Below are positions 28,611 through 37,277 of a stretch of DNA of 44,983 nt, one piece after another. A model generated the notes under the pieces. That model was not told the origin of the DNA. It did no database searches and saw only the letters and a list, made by a program, of their open reading frames with translations. Origin of the DNA: Sphingomonas sp. Leaf412. Lineage in GTDB: Bacteria; Pseudomonadota; Alphaproteobacteria; Sphingomonadales; Sphingomonadaceae. A program made the position numbers and the translations under genes. The DNA lies in NCBI RefSeq assembly GCF_001425405.1, contig NZ_LMQP01000001.1:901085-946067 (forward strand), written 5' to 3'. Positions within the stretch are counted from its first letter, which is position 1; the number at the start of each line of letters is the position of its first letter.

Positions 28611-29408
28611 ATGACCGACCATCTGATCGGCCGGGTCGACGACGGCGTCGGCTCGATCGTGCTGAACCGGCCGGAGGCGATGAACGCCTTCACCGCCGAC
28701 ATGTCGGCCGCGCTGGCGGACATCGTCGACCGCATGGAGCGCGACGACGCCGTGCGCTGCGTCCTGATCCGCGGGGAGGGGAAGAGCTTCACCGCGGGCG
28801 GCGATGTGAAGGGTTTCCATGCCGGCCTGACCGAGGACCGCTTCGGCCATGCCGCGAACATGGAGAAACGCGTCGTCACGGGGCATCTGTCGTTCCATCG
28901 CCTGCGCCGCATGCCCAAGCCCGTGCTGGTCGCCTATCAGGGCGTCACCGCAGGCATGGGCGTCAGCCTCGTCTGCTGCGCCGATCTGGCGATCGCGGCG
29001 GAGGATGCGCAATTGATGCTCGCCTATCGCCACATCGGGCTCAGCGTCGACGGCGGCGTCAGCTATTTCCTGCCGCGCATCGTCGGCGAGCGCCGCGCGT
29101 TGCAGATCACGCTGCTGGGCGAGCGGATCGATGCGGCGAAGGCGCTCGACTGGGGTCTTGCCAACTGGGTCGTGCCCGCGGACGAACTGCTCGACCGTGC
29201 GACGAGGATCGCGCGCGATCTGGCGCAGGGACCCACCGCCGCGCTCGCCGCGTCGAAGCGGTTGTTGCGCGATTCGATGCAGAGCGGCTGGGACGAACAA
29301 TCCGCGGGCGAGGCGCACGCCCTGTCGCGCATCGCCGCGACCGACGACCATCTGGAAGGGGTCAGCGCCTTCGTCGAGAAGCGCAAACCCCGCTTCACCG
29401 GACGCTGA
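28611..29408 (+). CDS. Enoyl-CoA isomerase/hydratase (PaaG-like crotonase)
   Basis: A crotonase-fold protein of 265 residues. The CoA loop TAGGDVKGF (61-69) and oxyanion segment GVTAGMGVSL (111-120) are clear. At the position of the second hydratase Glu it carries Asp147 (GLSVDGGVSYFLPR), as in PaaG and other double-bond-shifting isomerases, which argues for isomerisation rather than hydration. ATG at 28611 follows GGGAGAGG. It has its own predicted promoter and is followed 2 nt later by the ligase. A 3-enoyl to 2-enoyl-CoA shift would be useful after loss of phosphate or a ring double bond, but the substrate is unknown. Confidence 0.87.
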   Translation: MTDHLIGRVDDGVGSIVLNRPEAMNAFTADMSAALADIVDRMERDDAVRCVLIRGEGKSFTAGGDVKGFHAGLTEDRFGHAANMEKRVVTGHLSFHRLRRMPKPVLVAYQGVTAGMGVSLVCCADLAIAAEDAQLMLAYRHIGLSVDGGVSYFLPRIVGERRALQITLLGERIDAAKALDWGLANWVVPADELLDRATRIARDLAQGPTAALAASKRLLRDSMQSGWDEQSAGEAHALSRIAATDDHLEGVSAFVEKRKPRFTGR

Positions 29409-29410
29409 TC

Positions 29411-30943
29411 GTGGTCGGCCAGATCGCCGACATCGTCGCCCCGCACGGCGGCGTCGACCGCGCGAAGATCGCGATCGTGTTCGAGGATCAGCGCATCACC
29501 TATGCCGATCTCGACCGTCGCGCCGACGTGCTGGCGAACATCCTGATCGCGCGCGGGGTGAAACCCGGCGACCGGGTCGGCATCCTGTCGAAGAACAACC
29601 CCGGCTACGTCGACACGATCATGGCGGTGTCGCGCGCGGGCGCGATCCTGGTTCCGCTCAACTGGCGCCTGTCGCCGGTCGAGCTGGGCTGGATCGTCCG
29701 CGACAGCGCGCCTGCGCTGCTGGTGGTCGAACACGGGCTGGAGGCGCTGGTCCCGGCCGAGGTGGACGTGCCGGTGCTGGGGTTCGAGGATCGCGGCGGC
29801 GTGCACTGGGACGACGCGCCCGGCGCGGACACGCCGCCCGGCGTGACGGTCGCGCCGGACGACGTGGCGATGCTCGTCTACACCTCGGGCACCACCGGCC
29901 ATCCGAAGGGCGCGATGATCGCGCACCGAAACTTCGCCCGCCACGTCGGGCTGGACACCACGCCCGATCGCTGGACCGGCATCGACCGCGACGAGGTGTG
30001 CCTCGTCGTCCTGCCGCTGTTCCATGTCGGCGGGCTGGAACTGCTGCTGCGCCCCTTGTTCACCGGCGCGACCGTGGTGCTGCATCGCGAGGTCGACCTG
30101 GCGCTGATCCTGTCCGACATCGGGCGGCATCGCGTGACCATGGCCGGATTGGTACCCACCGCGTTGCAGATGATGCTGGACCATCCGCAAAGCCACGCGA
30201 CCGATTTCACGACCCTGCGCAAGTTCCTGTACGGCGCCGCGCCGATCCCGCTGCCGTTGCTGAAACAGGGGCTGGAGCGGATGCGATGCGATTTCGTCGG
30301 CACCTACGGCATGACGGAGGCGAACGGCGTCTGCGCCATGCTGTCCCCCGCGGATCATCGCGACAGGGAGGCGGCACGGCTGGCGTCGGTGGGAAAGCCG
30401 ACGTTCGACGCGCAGCTGCGCATCGTCGATGCCGACGGCAACGACGTGGGCGAGGGCGTGACGGGCGAGATCATGGTCCGCGGATCGGGCGTGATGATGG
30501 GTTACTGGCGCAATCCGGAGGCCAGTGCGGAAACGATCGACGCGGACGGCTGGCTGCGATCGGGCGACGCGGGCTATCGCGACGCCGACGGCTATTTGTA
30601 CATCTGCGACCGCGTGAAGGACATGATCTGCACCGGGGGCGAGAACGTCTATCCGGCGGAGGTCGAAAGCGCGGTGTTCGGCCACCCCGCGGTGGCGGAG
30701 GTCGCGGTGATCGGCGTGCCCGACCACCATTGGGGCGAAAGCGTCCGCGCGGTGGTCGTGCCGCGTCCCGGCGCGGAGGTGGACGAGGCGGACGTCATCG
30801 CCTGGGCCCGCGCGCGGATCGCGTCGTACAAGGCGCCGCGCTCGGTGCGCGTCATCGATGAATTGCCCAAGAACGCCACCGGCAAGATATTGCGGCGCGC
30901 GGTCCGCGCCGCCGCACTGGCCGAGCTCGAAAAGCAGGAGTGA
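29411..30943 (+). CDS. AMP-forming acyl-CoA ligase (third)
   Basis: A 510-residue adenylate-forming ligase. The P-loop TSGTTGHPKG is at 158-167, GTYGMTEANG is the A5 motif, the GYLYICDRVKDMICTGGENV hinge is intact, and the C-terminal KNATGK carries the adenylating Lys. The start is GTG at 29411, 2 nt after the isomerase stop; the frame has no nearby ATG that keeps the N-terminal domain. It would prime a carboxylate for beta-oxidation. It is the closest ligase to the BVMO and kinase genes, so it is the best candidate for activating the hydroxy acid released by the lactonase. Confidence 0.9.
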   Translation: MVGQIADIVAPHGGVDRAKIAIVFEDQRITYADLDRRADVLANILIARGVKPGDRVGILSKNNPGYVDTIMAVSRAGAILVPLNWRLSPVELGWIVRDSAPALLVVEHGLEALVPAEVDVPVLGFEDRGGVHWDDAPGADTPPGVTVAPDDVAMLVYTSGTTGHPKGAMIAHRNFARHVGLDTTPDRWTGIDRDEVCLVVLPLFHVGGLELLLRPLFTGATVVLHREVDLALILSDIGRHRVTMAGLVPTALQMMLDHPQSHATDFTTLRKFLYGAAPIPLPLLKQGLERMRCDFVGTYGMTEANGVCAMLSPADHRDREAARLASVGKPTFDAQLRIVDADGNDVGEGVTGEIMVRGSGVMMGYWRNPEASAETIDADGWLRSGDAGYRDADGYLYICDRVKDMICTGGENVYPAEVESAVFGHPAVAEVAVIGVPDHHWGESVRAVVVPRPGAEVDEADVIAWARARIASYKAPRSVRVIDELPKNATGKILRRAVRAAALAELEKQE

Positions 30944-30945
30944 CC

Positions 30946-32025
30946 ATGCGCGCCGCCGTTCTCTACCAATCGGGCGAGCCGCTCGTGATCGATACGCTGT
31001 CGGTCGACAAGCCCGGCCCGCACGAGGTGCTGATCCGCGTCGCGGCCACCGGGGTCTGCCATTCGGACCTGCACATGGCGGACGGCAGCTTCCCCGCCCC
31101 CGTCCCCGCGGTCCTGGGGCACGAAACCGCGGGTGTGGTGGAGGCGGTAGGCGAACATGTCCGCACGGTGAAGGTGGGCGACCATGTCGTCACCTGCGTC
31201 TCCGGCTTCTGCGGCCATTGCCAGGACTGCATCACCGGCCACCTGTCGATCTGTCAGGTGAAGGGCGTCGACCGCCCGCGCGGCAGCACGCCGCGGATGA
31301 CGACCCCCGCGGGAAAGAAGGTGCATCAGGTCGGCGGGCTGGCGGGCTTCGCGGAACAGATGCTGGTGCACGAGAAATCGTGCGTCGCGATCCGCCCCGA
31401 CATGCCGCTCGACCTTGCCAGCGTCATCGGCTGCGCGGTGACGACGGGCTATGGCGCGGTGGTGAATACCGCGGCCATCAAACCCGGATCGACCGTCGCC
31501 GTCATCGGTTGCGGCGGCGTCGGGTTGATGATCGTCAACGCCGCGCTGATCGCGGGCGCGGCGCGGATCATCGCGATCGACCGCGTACCCGCCAAGCTGG
31601 CGATGGCGCGCGACATGGGCGCCACCGACGTGGTGGAGGCGACCGGGGATGTCGTGGCCGAGGTCGTCGAGATGACGAAGGGCGGCGTCCACTACAGCTT
31701 CGAGGCGATCGGCCTGAAGCCCACGGTGGAGCAGGCGTTCCGGATGCTGCGCCCCGGCGGCACCTGCACCGTCGTGGGGGTGGCGCCGGTCGGGACCAGT
31801 TTCGACATCGGCGCGATGGACCTGCTGCTGGAACGCCGGTTGCAAGGCTCGTTCATGGGATCGAACCATTTCCCGATCGACATGCCGCGGCTGGTCGACC
31901 TGTACATGCAGGGTCGGCTGAAGCTGGACGCCCTGGTGTCGCGCCGCATCGCGCTGGAGCAGGTGAACGAGGCGTTCGCGGAACTGAAGACGGGGCAGCT
32001 CGCGCGGTCGGTCATTACGTTCTGA
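30946..32025 (+). CDS. Zinc-dependent alcohol dehydrogenase (MDR superfamily)
   Basis: A 359-residue medium-chain dehydrogenase. The catalytic zinc site is Cys38 (GVCHSD) and His59-Glu60 (GHET). The structural zinc ribbon is Cys89, Cys92, Cys95 and Cys103. The Rossmann motif GCGGVG is followed by an acidic residue pattern (IAIDR) that suggests NAD. It should oxidise a primary or secondary alcohol to an aldehyde or ketone. ATG at 30946 follows AGGAG and lies 2 nt after the ligase stop. It ends the rightward operon, converging with the acyl-CoA dehydrogenase at 32040. Forming the ketone for the BVMO is one attractive role. Confidence 0.9.
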   Translation: MRAAVLYQSGEPLVIDTLSVDKPGPHEVLIRVAATGVCHSDLHMADGSFPAPVPAVLGHETAGVVEAVGEHVRTVKVGDHVVTCVSGFCGHCQDCITGHLSICQVKGVDRPRGSTPRMTTPAGKKVHQVGGLAGFAEQMLVHEKSCVAIRPDMPLDLASVIGCAVTTGYGAVVNTAAIKPGSTVAVIGCGGVGLMIVNAALIAGAARIIAIDRVPAKLAMARDMGATDVVEATGDVVAEVVEMTKGGVHYSFEAIGLKPTVEQAFRMLRPGGTCTVVGVAPVGTSFDIGAMDLLLERRLQGSFMGSNHFPIDMPRLVDLYMQGRLKLDALVSRRIALEQVNEAFAELKTGQLARSVITF

Positions 32026-32039
32026 CCGCCGCGTGACGA

Positions 32040-33116
32040 TCAGGCGGCCAGCGCGTCGTACAACAGCTCCCGCCACGCCTGCGGTCCGCCCAGGTTGAGC
32101 GACAGATGGTGCGCGCGGCGGTAGAACAGATGCGCGTCATGCTCCCACGTGAAGCCGATCGCGCCGTGCAGGTGGATCATCTCCTTCGCCGCCTGCCAAT
32201 ACGCCTCGCTCGCCGCGATGCGCGCCGCGGCGGCGGCCTGCACCAGCATCGCGGGCGCGCACTCCGCCGCCCATGCCGCGTGATAGGCGTGGCTGCGCGC
32301 GATTTCGTTCGCGGTGAAGATATCGGCCAGTTTGTGCTTCACCGCCTGGAACCGCCCGATCGGCCCGCCGAACGCCTCGCGCTCCTTCACATATGCGACC
32401 GTCAGGGACAGGCAGCGGTCCGCGCCGCCGACCTGTTCGAAGGCATAGGATACCGCCGCGCGTGCCAGCAGCTCCTGCCGGCTGTCCGCACCCGACGATG
32501 CCAGTCGCTCGACCGGCGCATCCGCGAACGCGAGTGCGGCGACGTCGATCGACCCGTCGATCGCCTCCAGCGCGGTGCGCGTGACCGTCGGCGTGGCGAG
32601 GACGCAAAGGAACAGCGCGGGGCCGCGCTCGTCGGTCGCCGCCACGACCGCGTGCGTCGCGATCCCCCCGTCGATCACGGGCCGGAAACTGCCCGATAGC
32701 CGCCCGTCGCGGACGCGCGGCGGGTCGCCGTCGTCGAACGGCGCCGCGCATCCGATCACCTCGCCCCGTACGATGCCGGGGAGGATCGCGGCGCGCTGCG
32801 CGGGCGACCCGAACCGCGCCACCGCCTCCGCCAGCAGATAGAGCGTCGATCCGAACGGCAGCGGCGCCAGCGCGGCGCCGATCTCCTCCGCGATCGCGCC
32901 GAGATCGACCGGCCCCATGCCGAGTCCGCCATGTTCCTCCGCGATGGTTATCCCCGGCCATCCCTGCGCGGTGATACGACCCCACAAGGCGGCGTCCCAT
33001 CGCGCCGCGGGATCGTCCAGGACACGCCGCGCCGCCGCGGGCGGGCAGGCGTCGCGCAGGAAGCGCCGCGCCTCGTCACGCAGGTAGCGCTGATCCGCGC
33101 TGTAATCGAAATCCAT
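32040..33116 (-). CDS. Acyl-CoA dehydrogenase-like protein lacking a visible catalytic base
   Basis: A 358-residue ACAD-fold protein with an intact N-terminal domain (YSADQRYLRDEARRFL), the EEHGGLGMG turn and a C-terminal FAD loop (EAFGGPIGRFQAVKHKLADI). No Glu is seen at either usual catalytic position: the helix with the isovaleryl-type base reads ELLARAAVSYAFEQVGG, and the C-terminal segment reads RRAHHLSLNLGGPQ instead of YEGT. This fits a non-catalytic partner in a heteromeric dehydrogenase, as found in steroid FadE pairs. It is divergent from two other ACAD genes that could supply the active subunit. ATG at 33116 overlaps an operator-like sequence. Confidence 0.85.
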   Translation of the reverse strand: MDFDYSADQRYLRDEARRFLRDACPPAAARRVLDDPAARWDAALWGRITAQGWPGITIAEEHGGLGMGPVDLGAIAEEIGAALAPLPFGSTLYLLAEAVARFGSPAQRAAILPGIVRGEVIGCAAPFDDGDPPRVRDGRLSGSFRPVIDGGIATHAVVAATDERGPALFLCVLATPTVTRTALEAIDGSIDVAALAFADAPVERLASSGADSRQELLARAAVSYAFEQVGGADRCLSLTVAYVKEREAFGGPIGRFQAVKHKLADIFTANEIARSHAYHAAWAAECAPAMLVQAAAAARIAASEAYWQAAKEMIHLHGAIGFTWEHDAHLFYRRAHHLSLNLGGPQAWRELLYDALAA

Positions 33117-33163
33117 CGCGTACGATCCGATCGGTTGATTAAAGTACGCAACCTCACTACCAT
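33115..33163 (+). promoter_or_regulatory. Divergent regulatory region, ACAD and BVMO operon
   Basis: Plus strand: TTGATT (33135-33140), 17-nt spacer, TACCAT (33158-33163). TTAAAGTACGCAAC (33139-33152, 10 of 14) lies in the spacer. A second copy, ATCGCGTACGATCC (33115-33128, 11 of 14), covers the start codon of the divergent gene. Two operators would allow joint control of both operons. Confidence 0.5.
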
Positions 33164-33181
33164 CGCCGCAGGAGGATGCAA

Positions 33182-34366
33182 ATGGTCGAACGGGGCAGCA
33201 ATTCAGGCGATTTCTCGATCCCGCGGGACCTGTTCTCGCCCGAGCACGAACAATATCGCGCCAGCGTTCGCCGCTTCGTGGAATCCGAGCTGGTGCCCCA
33301 CCACGACGCCTGGGAAAAGGCGGGCATCGTCCCGCGCGACGTCTGGCGCCGGGCGGGGGAGATCGGGATGCTCTGCCCCTCCATCCCGGAGGAATATGGC
33401 GGGTTCGGCGGCGACTGGCTCTACAATGTCGTCGTGATCGAGGAATTGTGGCGCCACGGCATCAGCGGCCCCGGCTTCATGGTCCATTCCGACCTGTGCG
33501 CGCCCTATATCCTGGCCTGGGGCAGCGAGGAGGTGAAGCAGCGCTACCTGCCGAAGATGGTGACGGGCGAGATCATCGGCGCGCTCGGCATGACCGAGCC
33601 GGGGGCGGGGAGCGACGTGAAGACGATCCGCACCCGCGCGGTAAGGGAAGGCGACGACTACGTCATCGACGGGCAGAAGGTGTACATCTCCAACGGCCAG
33701 CTGGCCGACATCGTCGTGACCGCGTGCAAGACGGATCCCGACGGCGGCGCACGCGGCGTCAGCCTGATCGTCGTGCCGACCGACACCCCCGGCTTCGCGC
33801 GCGGGCGCAACCTCGACAAGATCGGGATGAAGGCACAGGATACGTCGGAACTGTTCTACGCCGCCGTCCGCGTCCCCGCCGGCAACCTGCTGGGCGGGGA
33901 GGGGCGCGGCTTTTCGATGATGATGACGAAGCTGGCGCAGGAACGACTGGCGCAGGCGGTGCGCAGCGCGGTGGTGTGCGAACAGGCGATCCAGTGGACC
34001 GTGGCCTACACGCGCGAACGCAAGGCGTTCGGCGGCACGATCGCGGATTTCCAGAACACGCAATTCACGCTTGCCACGCTGGCGACCGAAACCATGGCGG
34101 CGCGCGTCTTCACCGACTGGTGCATCAAACGCTTCCTGGACGGCGAACTGTCCGCGGTCGACGCGGCGAAGGTGAAGCTGCTGGTCACCGACCTGCATTG
34201 CAAGGTCGTCGACCAGTGCCTGCAATTCTTCGGCGGCTACGGCTACATGACCGAATATCCGATCGCGCGCGCCTATGTCGACGCGCGGATCACGCGGATC
34301 GCGGGCGGCGCGGCGGAGGTGATGAAGCAGATCATCGGCCGCGACCTGTTCGAGAATGCGGCATGA
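33182..34366 (+). CDS. Acyl-CoA dehydrogenase (isovaleryl-type active subunit)
   Basis: A 394-residue ACAD. LGMTEPGAGSD is at 135-145, DGQKVYISNG at 163-172, and Glu254 in QERLAQAV is at the isovaleryl-CoA dehydrogenase base position. The ERKAFGGTIADFQ FAD loop and the GGYGYMTEYPIARAYVDARI block follow. I chose ATG at 33182 because GGAGG is 6 nt upstream; ATG at 33176 is too close. It is followed by a second ACAD with an ATGA overlap and then the BVMO, so this is one transcript. Likely a C-C desaturation of a CoA ester downstream of ring opening. Confidence 0.9.
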   Translation: MVERGSNSGDFSIPRDLFSPEHEQYRASVRRFVESELVPHHDAWEKAGIVPRDVWRRAGEIGMLCPSIPEEYGGFGGDWLYNVVVIEELWRHGISGPGFMVHSDLCAPYILAWGSEEVKQRYLPKMVTGEIIGALGMTEPGAGSDVKTIRTRAVREGDDYVIDGQKVYISNGQLADIVVTACKTDPDGGARGVSLIVVPTDTPGFARGRNLDKIGMKAQDTSELFYAAVRVPAGNLLGGEGRGFSMMMTKLAQERLAQAVRSAVVCEQAIQWTVAYTRERKAFGGTIADFQNTQFTLATLATETMAARVFTDWCIKRFLDGELSAVDAAKVKLLVTDLHCKVVDQCLQFFGGYGYMTEYPIARAYVDARITRIAGGAAEVMKQIIGRDLFENAA

Positions 34367-35568
34367 ACTTCGACGATACGCCCGACGAGGCCGCATACCG
34401 GGCGCAGGTGCGCGGCTGGATCGCGGCGAACCGCATTCCCGTCCCCGCCACGCGCCGCCACCGCCATGCGACGCCCGAATGGCTCGACATCGCGCGGCGC
34501 TGGCAGGCGCTTAAGGCCGACGCGGGCTACGTCGGCATCGCCTGGCCCAAGGCATGGCACGGCACCGATCCCGCACCCGAAGGGACGGTCGCGCAACAGA
34601 TCATCTTCGACCAGGAGGAAGCCGCCGCGGGGCTGCACTTCGCCTTTTTCGAGATCGGCCTCGGCCTGTGCGTTCCCACCGTCGCCAGCTTCGCGGATCA
34701 GGCGACGGTCGACCGCATCGCCCCGCCCGCCAAACGCGGGACGCAGATATGGTGCCAGCTCTTTTCCGAGCCCTCGACCGGGTCGGACCTGGCCGCGGTC
34801 CGCACCCGCGCGGTCCGCGACGGCGACGACTGGATCGTCGACGGGCAGAAGGTGTGGACGTCGGGCGCGCAGTACAGCGACTATGCCATCCTGCTGACGC
34901 GCACCGATCCCGACGCGCCAAAGCATCGCGGCATGACGATGTTCTGGCTCGACCTGACGGCACCGGGGGTCGAGGTGCGCCCGATCCGGCAGATGTCGGG
35001 GGTCGCCAATTTCAACGAGGTGTTCCTGACCGGGGTGCGCATCCCGGATACGCAGCGGCTGGGCGCGGTCGACGCGGGCTGGGGTACCGCGATGACGACG
35101 CTGATGAACGAGCGCGTCTCGATCGGCGATGTCGGCGGGCCCGACGTGGCGACCGCGATCCGCCTGCTCGGCAGCGACGACCGCACGGTCCGCGCGACCC
35201 TCGTCGACCGGTTCATCCGGGCGGAGGGTATCCGCCTGACGCGCAGCCGCCTGCTGACCGCCATTTCGCGCGGGGAGAAGCCGGGGCCGGAGAATGCGAT
35301 CACGAAGCTCGTCGCCGCGAACGAGATGCAGGGACTGGCGCGCGACGTGCTGCTGGCGCGCGGACCGATGGGGCTGGTGGTCGAACGCGGCGACGACGCC
35401 GCGGAGGGCATCTTCCACGACAGCCTGACATGGGCGCCGGGATACCGGATCGCGGGCGGCGCGGACGAGATATTGCGGACCGTCATCGCGGAGCGCGTCC
35501 TCGGCCTGCCCGCCGAACCGCGCAGCGACAAGGACCGGCCCTTCCGGCCGGCGAAGGAGGGGGCGTGA
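34363..35568 (+). CDS. Acyl-CoA dehydrogenase (FadE-type partner)
   Basis: A 401-residue ACAD of the long FadE-like branch. QLFSEPSTGSD (132-142), DGQKVWTSG and the C-terminal AGGADEILR segment are present, and Glu250 in MNERVSIG could serve as base. It lacks the ordinary KAFG..FQ loop between domains. In steroid catabolism similar adjacent genes encode the two subunits of a heterotetramer, and the ATGA overlap with the upstream ACAD suggests equal synthesis. Its stop overlaps the BVMO start in GTGA. Whether it pairs with the 33182 or the 32040 protein is an open question. Confidence 0.88.
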   Translation: MNFDDTPDEAAYRAQVRGWIAANRIPVPATRRHRHATPEWLDIARRWQALKADAGYVGIAWPKAWHGTDPAPEGTVAQQIIFDQEEAAAGLHFAFFEIGLGLCVPTVASFADQATVDRIAPPAKRGTQIWCQLFSEPSTGSDLAAVRTRAVRDGDDWIVDGQKVWTSGAQYSDYAILLTRTDPDAPKHRGMTMFWLDLTAPGVEVRPIRQMSGVANFNEVFLTGVRIPDTQRLGAVDAGWGTAMTTLMNERVSIGDVGGPDVATAIRLLGSDDRTVRATLVDRFIRAEGIRLTRSRLLTAISRGEKPGPENAITKLVAANEMQGLARDVLLARGPMGLVVERGDDAAEGIFHDSLTWAPGYRIAGGADEILRTVIAERVLGLPAEPRSDKDRPFRPAKEGA

Positions 35569-37169
35569 ACGAACAGGTGCGGCAGGTCGATGCGGTCGTC
35601 GTCGGCGCGGGTTTCGCGGGGCTCTACATGCTCCACAGGCTGCGCGGCGACGGGTTCGTGGTACAGGGGTATGAAACCGGCGCCGACGTCGGGGGCACGT
35701 GGTTCTGGAACCGCTATCCCGGCGCGCGGTGCGACGTGGAAAGCCTCGACTACAGCTACGGCTTCGACCCCGCGCTTGAACAGGAATGGGACTGGACCGA
35801 ACGGTTCGCGACCCAACCCGAGATCCTGCGCTACCTGCGTCATGTCGCGGACCGGTTCGACCTGCGCCCGTTGATCCGGTTCGACACGCGCGTCGACCGC
35901 GCGGTGTGGGATGCGGACGCGGCGCGGTGGCGGGTGACGACGGATGCGGGCGAGCGCGTCGACGCGCGCTTCCTGATCCTGGCCACGGGCAGCCTTTCCG
36001 CCGCCAAGGCGCCCGATATCGCGGGGCTGGACACGTTCGCGGGCCAGGTGCTGCACACCGCCGACTGGCCCGTCGAGGGGGCGGACCTGTCGGGCAGGCG
36101 CGTCGGCGTGATCGGCACCGGATCGTCCGCGATCCAGGCGATTCCCCTGATCGCGCAGGATGCGGCGCACCTGACCGTGTTCCAGCGCACGCCCGCCTTC
36201 ACGGTCCCGGCGCGCAACCGGCCGCTGGCGGCGGAGGAAGTCGCGGCGCGCAAGGCCGGCTATCGCGCGCACCGCCTGGCGGTGCGGCGCACCGTGCCCG
36301 GCGTGCTGTGGGAATCGAGCGGAAAGGCCGCTCTCGACCTCGGCGACGAGGAACGCCGCGACCATTACGAGCGCGGGTGGCAGCGCGGCGGCCCGGGCCT
36401 TGCCGCCACCGTCACGGATGCGATCGTGGACGAGGCCGCCAATGCCACGCTCGCCGATTTCGTCCGCGAGAAGATCCGCGCGACGGTCGTCGATCCGCAG
36501 GTGGCGGAAAGCCTGGTCCCCACGGGCTTTCCGATCGGATCGAAACGGCTGGCGGTCGATACCGATTATTATGCGACCTTCAACCGACCGAACGTCACGC
36601 TGAAGGACTTGCGGAAGACGCCGCTGGAGCGGGTGGAGCCGGACGGCATCCGCACGACCGATGGGCTGACCGGACTCGACACGATCGTGCTGGCGACCGG
36701 GTTCGACGCGATGACCGGCTCCTTCCTTCGCATCGATATCGACAACGGCGCGGGCCTGACGCTTCGCCGGAAGTGGGCGGAAGGACCGCGCACGTACCTC
36801 GGCCTCCTGACCAGCGGCTTTCCCAACCTGTTCTTCATCGCCGGCCCCGGAAGTCCGTCGGTGCTCAGCAACATGGTGCTGTCGATCGAACAGCATGTGG
36901 AATGGATCGCCGATCTGCTGACCGCCATGCGCGACCGTGGGCAAACCGTCGCCGACGCGGCAGGGCAAAGCGAGGATGAATGGGTCGCGCGCGTCAACGC
37001 CGTGGCGGCCCGTACCTTGTACATGAAGGGCAATTCCTGGTACCTCGGCGCCAATGTCCCCGGCAAACCACGCGTGTTCATGCCATTCATCGGCGGCGTT
37101 TCGACGTACCGCGATATCTGCGACGACGTGGCGGCACGGGGCTACGTCGGCATCGAGCTGGTCGGATAA
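35565..37169 (+). CDS. Type I Baeyer-Villiger monooxygenase (cyclohexanone-monooxygenase-like)
   Basis: An FAD- and NADPH-dependent monooxygenase of 534 residues. The FAD motif GAGFAG is at 14-19 and the NADPH motif GTGSSA at 184-189. Between them the BVMO fingerprint FxGxxxHxxxWP is exact at 158-169 (His164, Trp168). The GTWFWNRYPGARCDVES block is typical of cyclohexanone, cyclopentadecanone and steroid BVMOs. It inserts oxygen next to a ketone, giving an ester or lactone. GTG start at 35565 overlaps the ACAD stop and has a GGAGG upstream. It is the last gene before a hairpin. Ketone identity cannot be told from the motifs. Confidence 0.93.
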   Translation: MNEQVRQVDAVVVGAGFAGLYMLHRLRGDGFVVQGYETGADVGGTWFWNRYPGARCDVESLDYSYGFDPALEQEWDWTERFATQPEILRYLRHVADRFDLRPLIRFDTRVDRAVWDADAARWRVTTDAGERVDARFLILATGSLSAAKAPDIAGLDTFAGQVLHTADWPVEGADLSGRRVGVIGTGSSAIQAIPLIAQDAAHLTVFQRTPAFTVPARNRPLAAEEVAARKAGYRAHRLAVRRTVPGVLWESSGKAALDLGDEERRDHYERGWQRGGPGLAATVTDAIVDEAANATLADFVREKIRATVVDPQVAESLVPTGFPIGSKRLAVDTDYYATFNRPNVTLKDLRKTPLERVEPDGIRTTDGLTGLDTIVLATGFDAMTGSFLRIDIDNGAGLTLRRKWAEGPRTYLGLLTSGFPNLFFIAGPGSPSVLSNMVLSIEQHVEWIADLLTAMRDRGQTVADAAGQSEDEWVARVNAVAARTLYMKGNSWYLGANVPGKPRVFMPFIGGVSTYRDICDDVAARGYVGIELVG

Positions 37170-37247
37170 GACGCCGGTGGATGACGGTGGTGCCGACTGT
37201 CGATCCTCCTGCGCCCACGAAACCCGCGGGGCGGGCGGCCCGGGGTT

Positions 37248-37270
37248 GCGGCCGTCCGCGGAACGGCCGC
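37248..37270. terminator. Hairpin between the BVMO and histidine kinase genes
   Basis: GCGGCCGT (37248-37255), 7-nt loop, ACGGCCGC (37263-37270), a perfect 8-bp stem between convergent genes. No U-tract. It probably serves both directions. Confidence 0.4.
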
Positions 37271-37277
37271 CCGGTCC

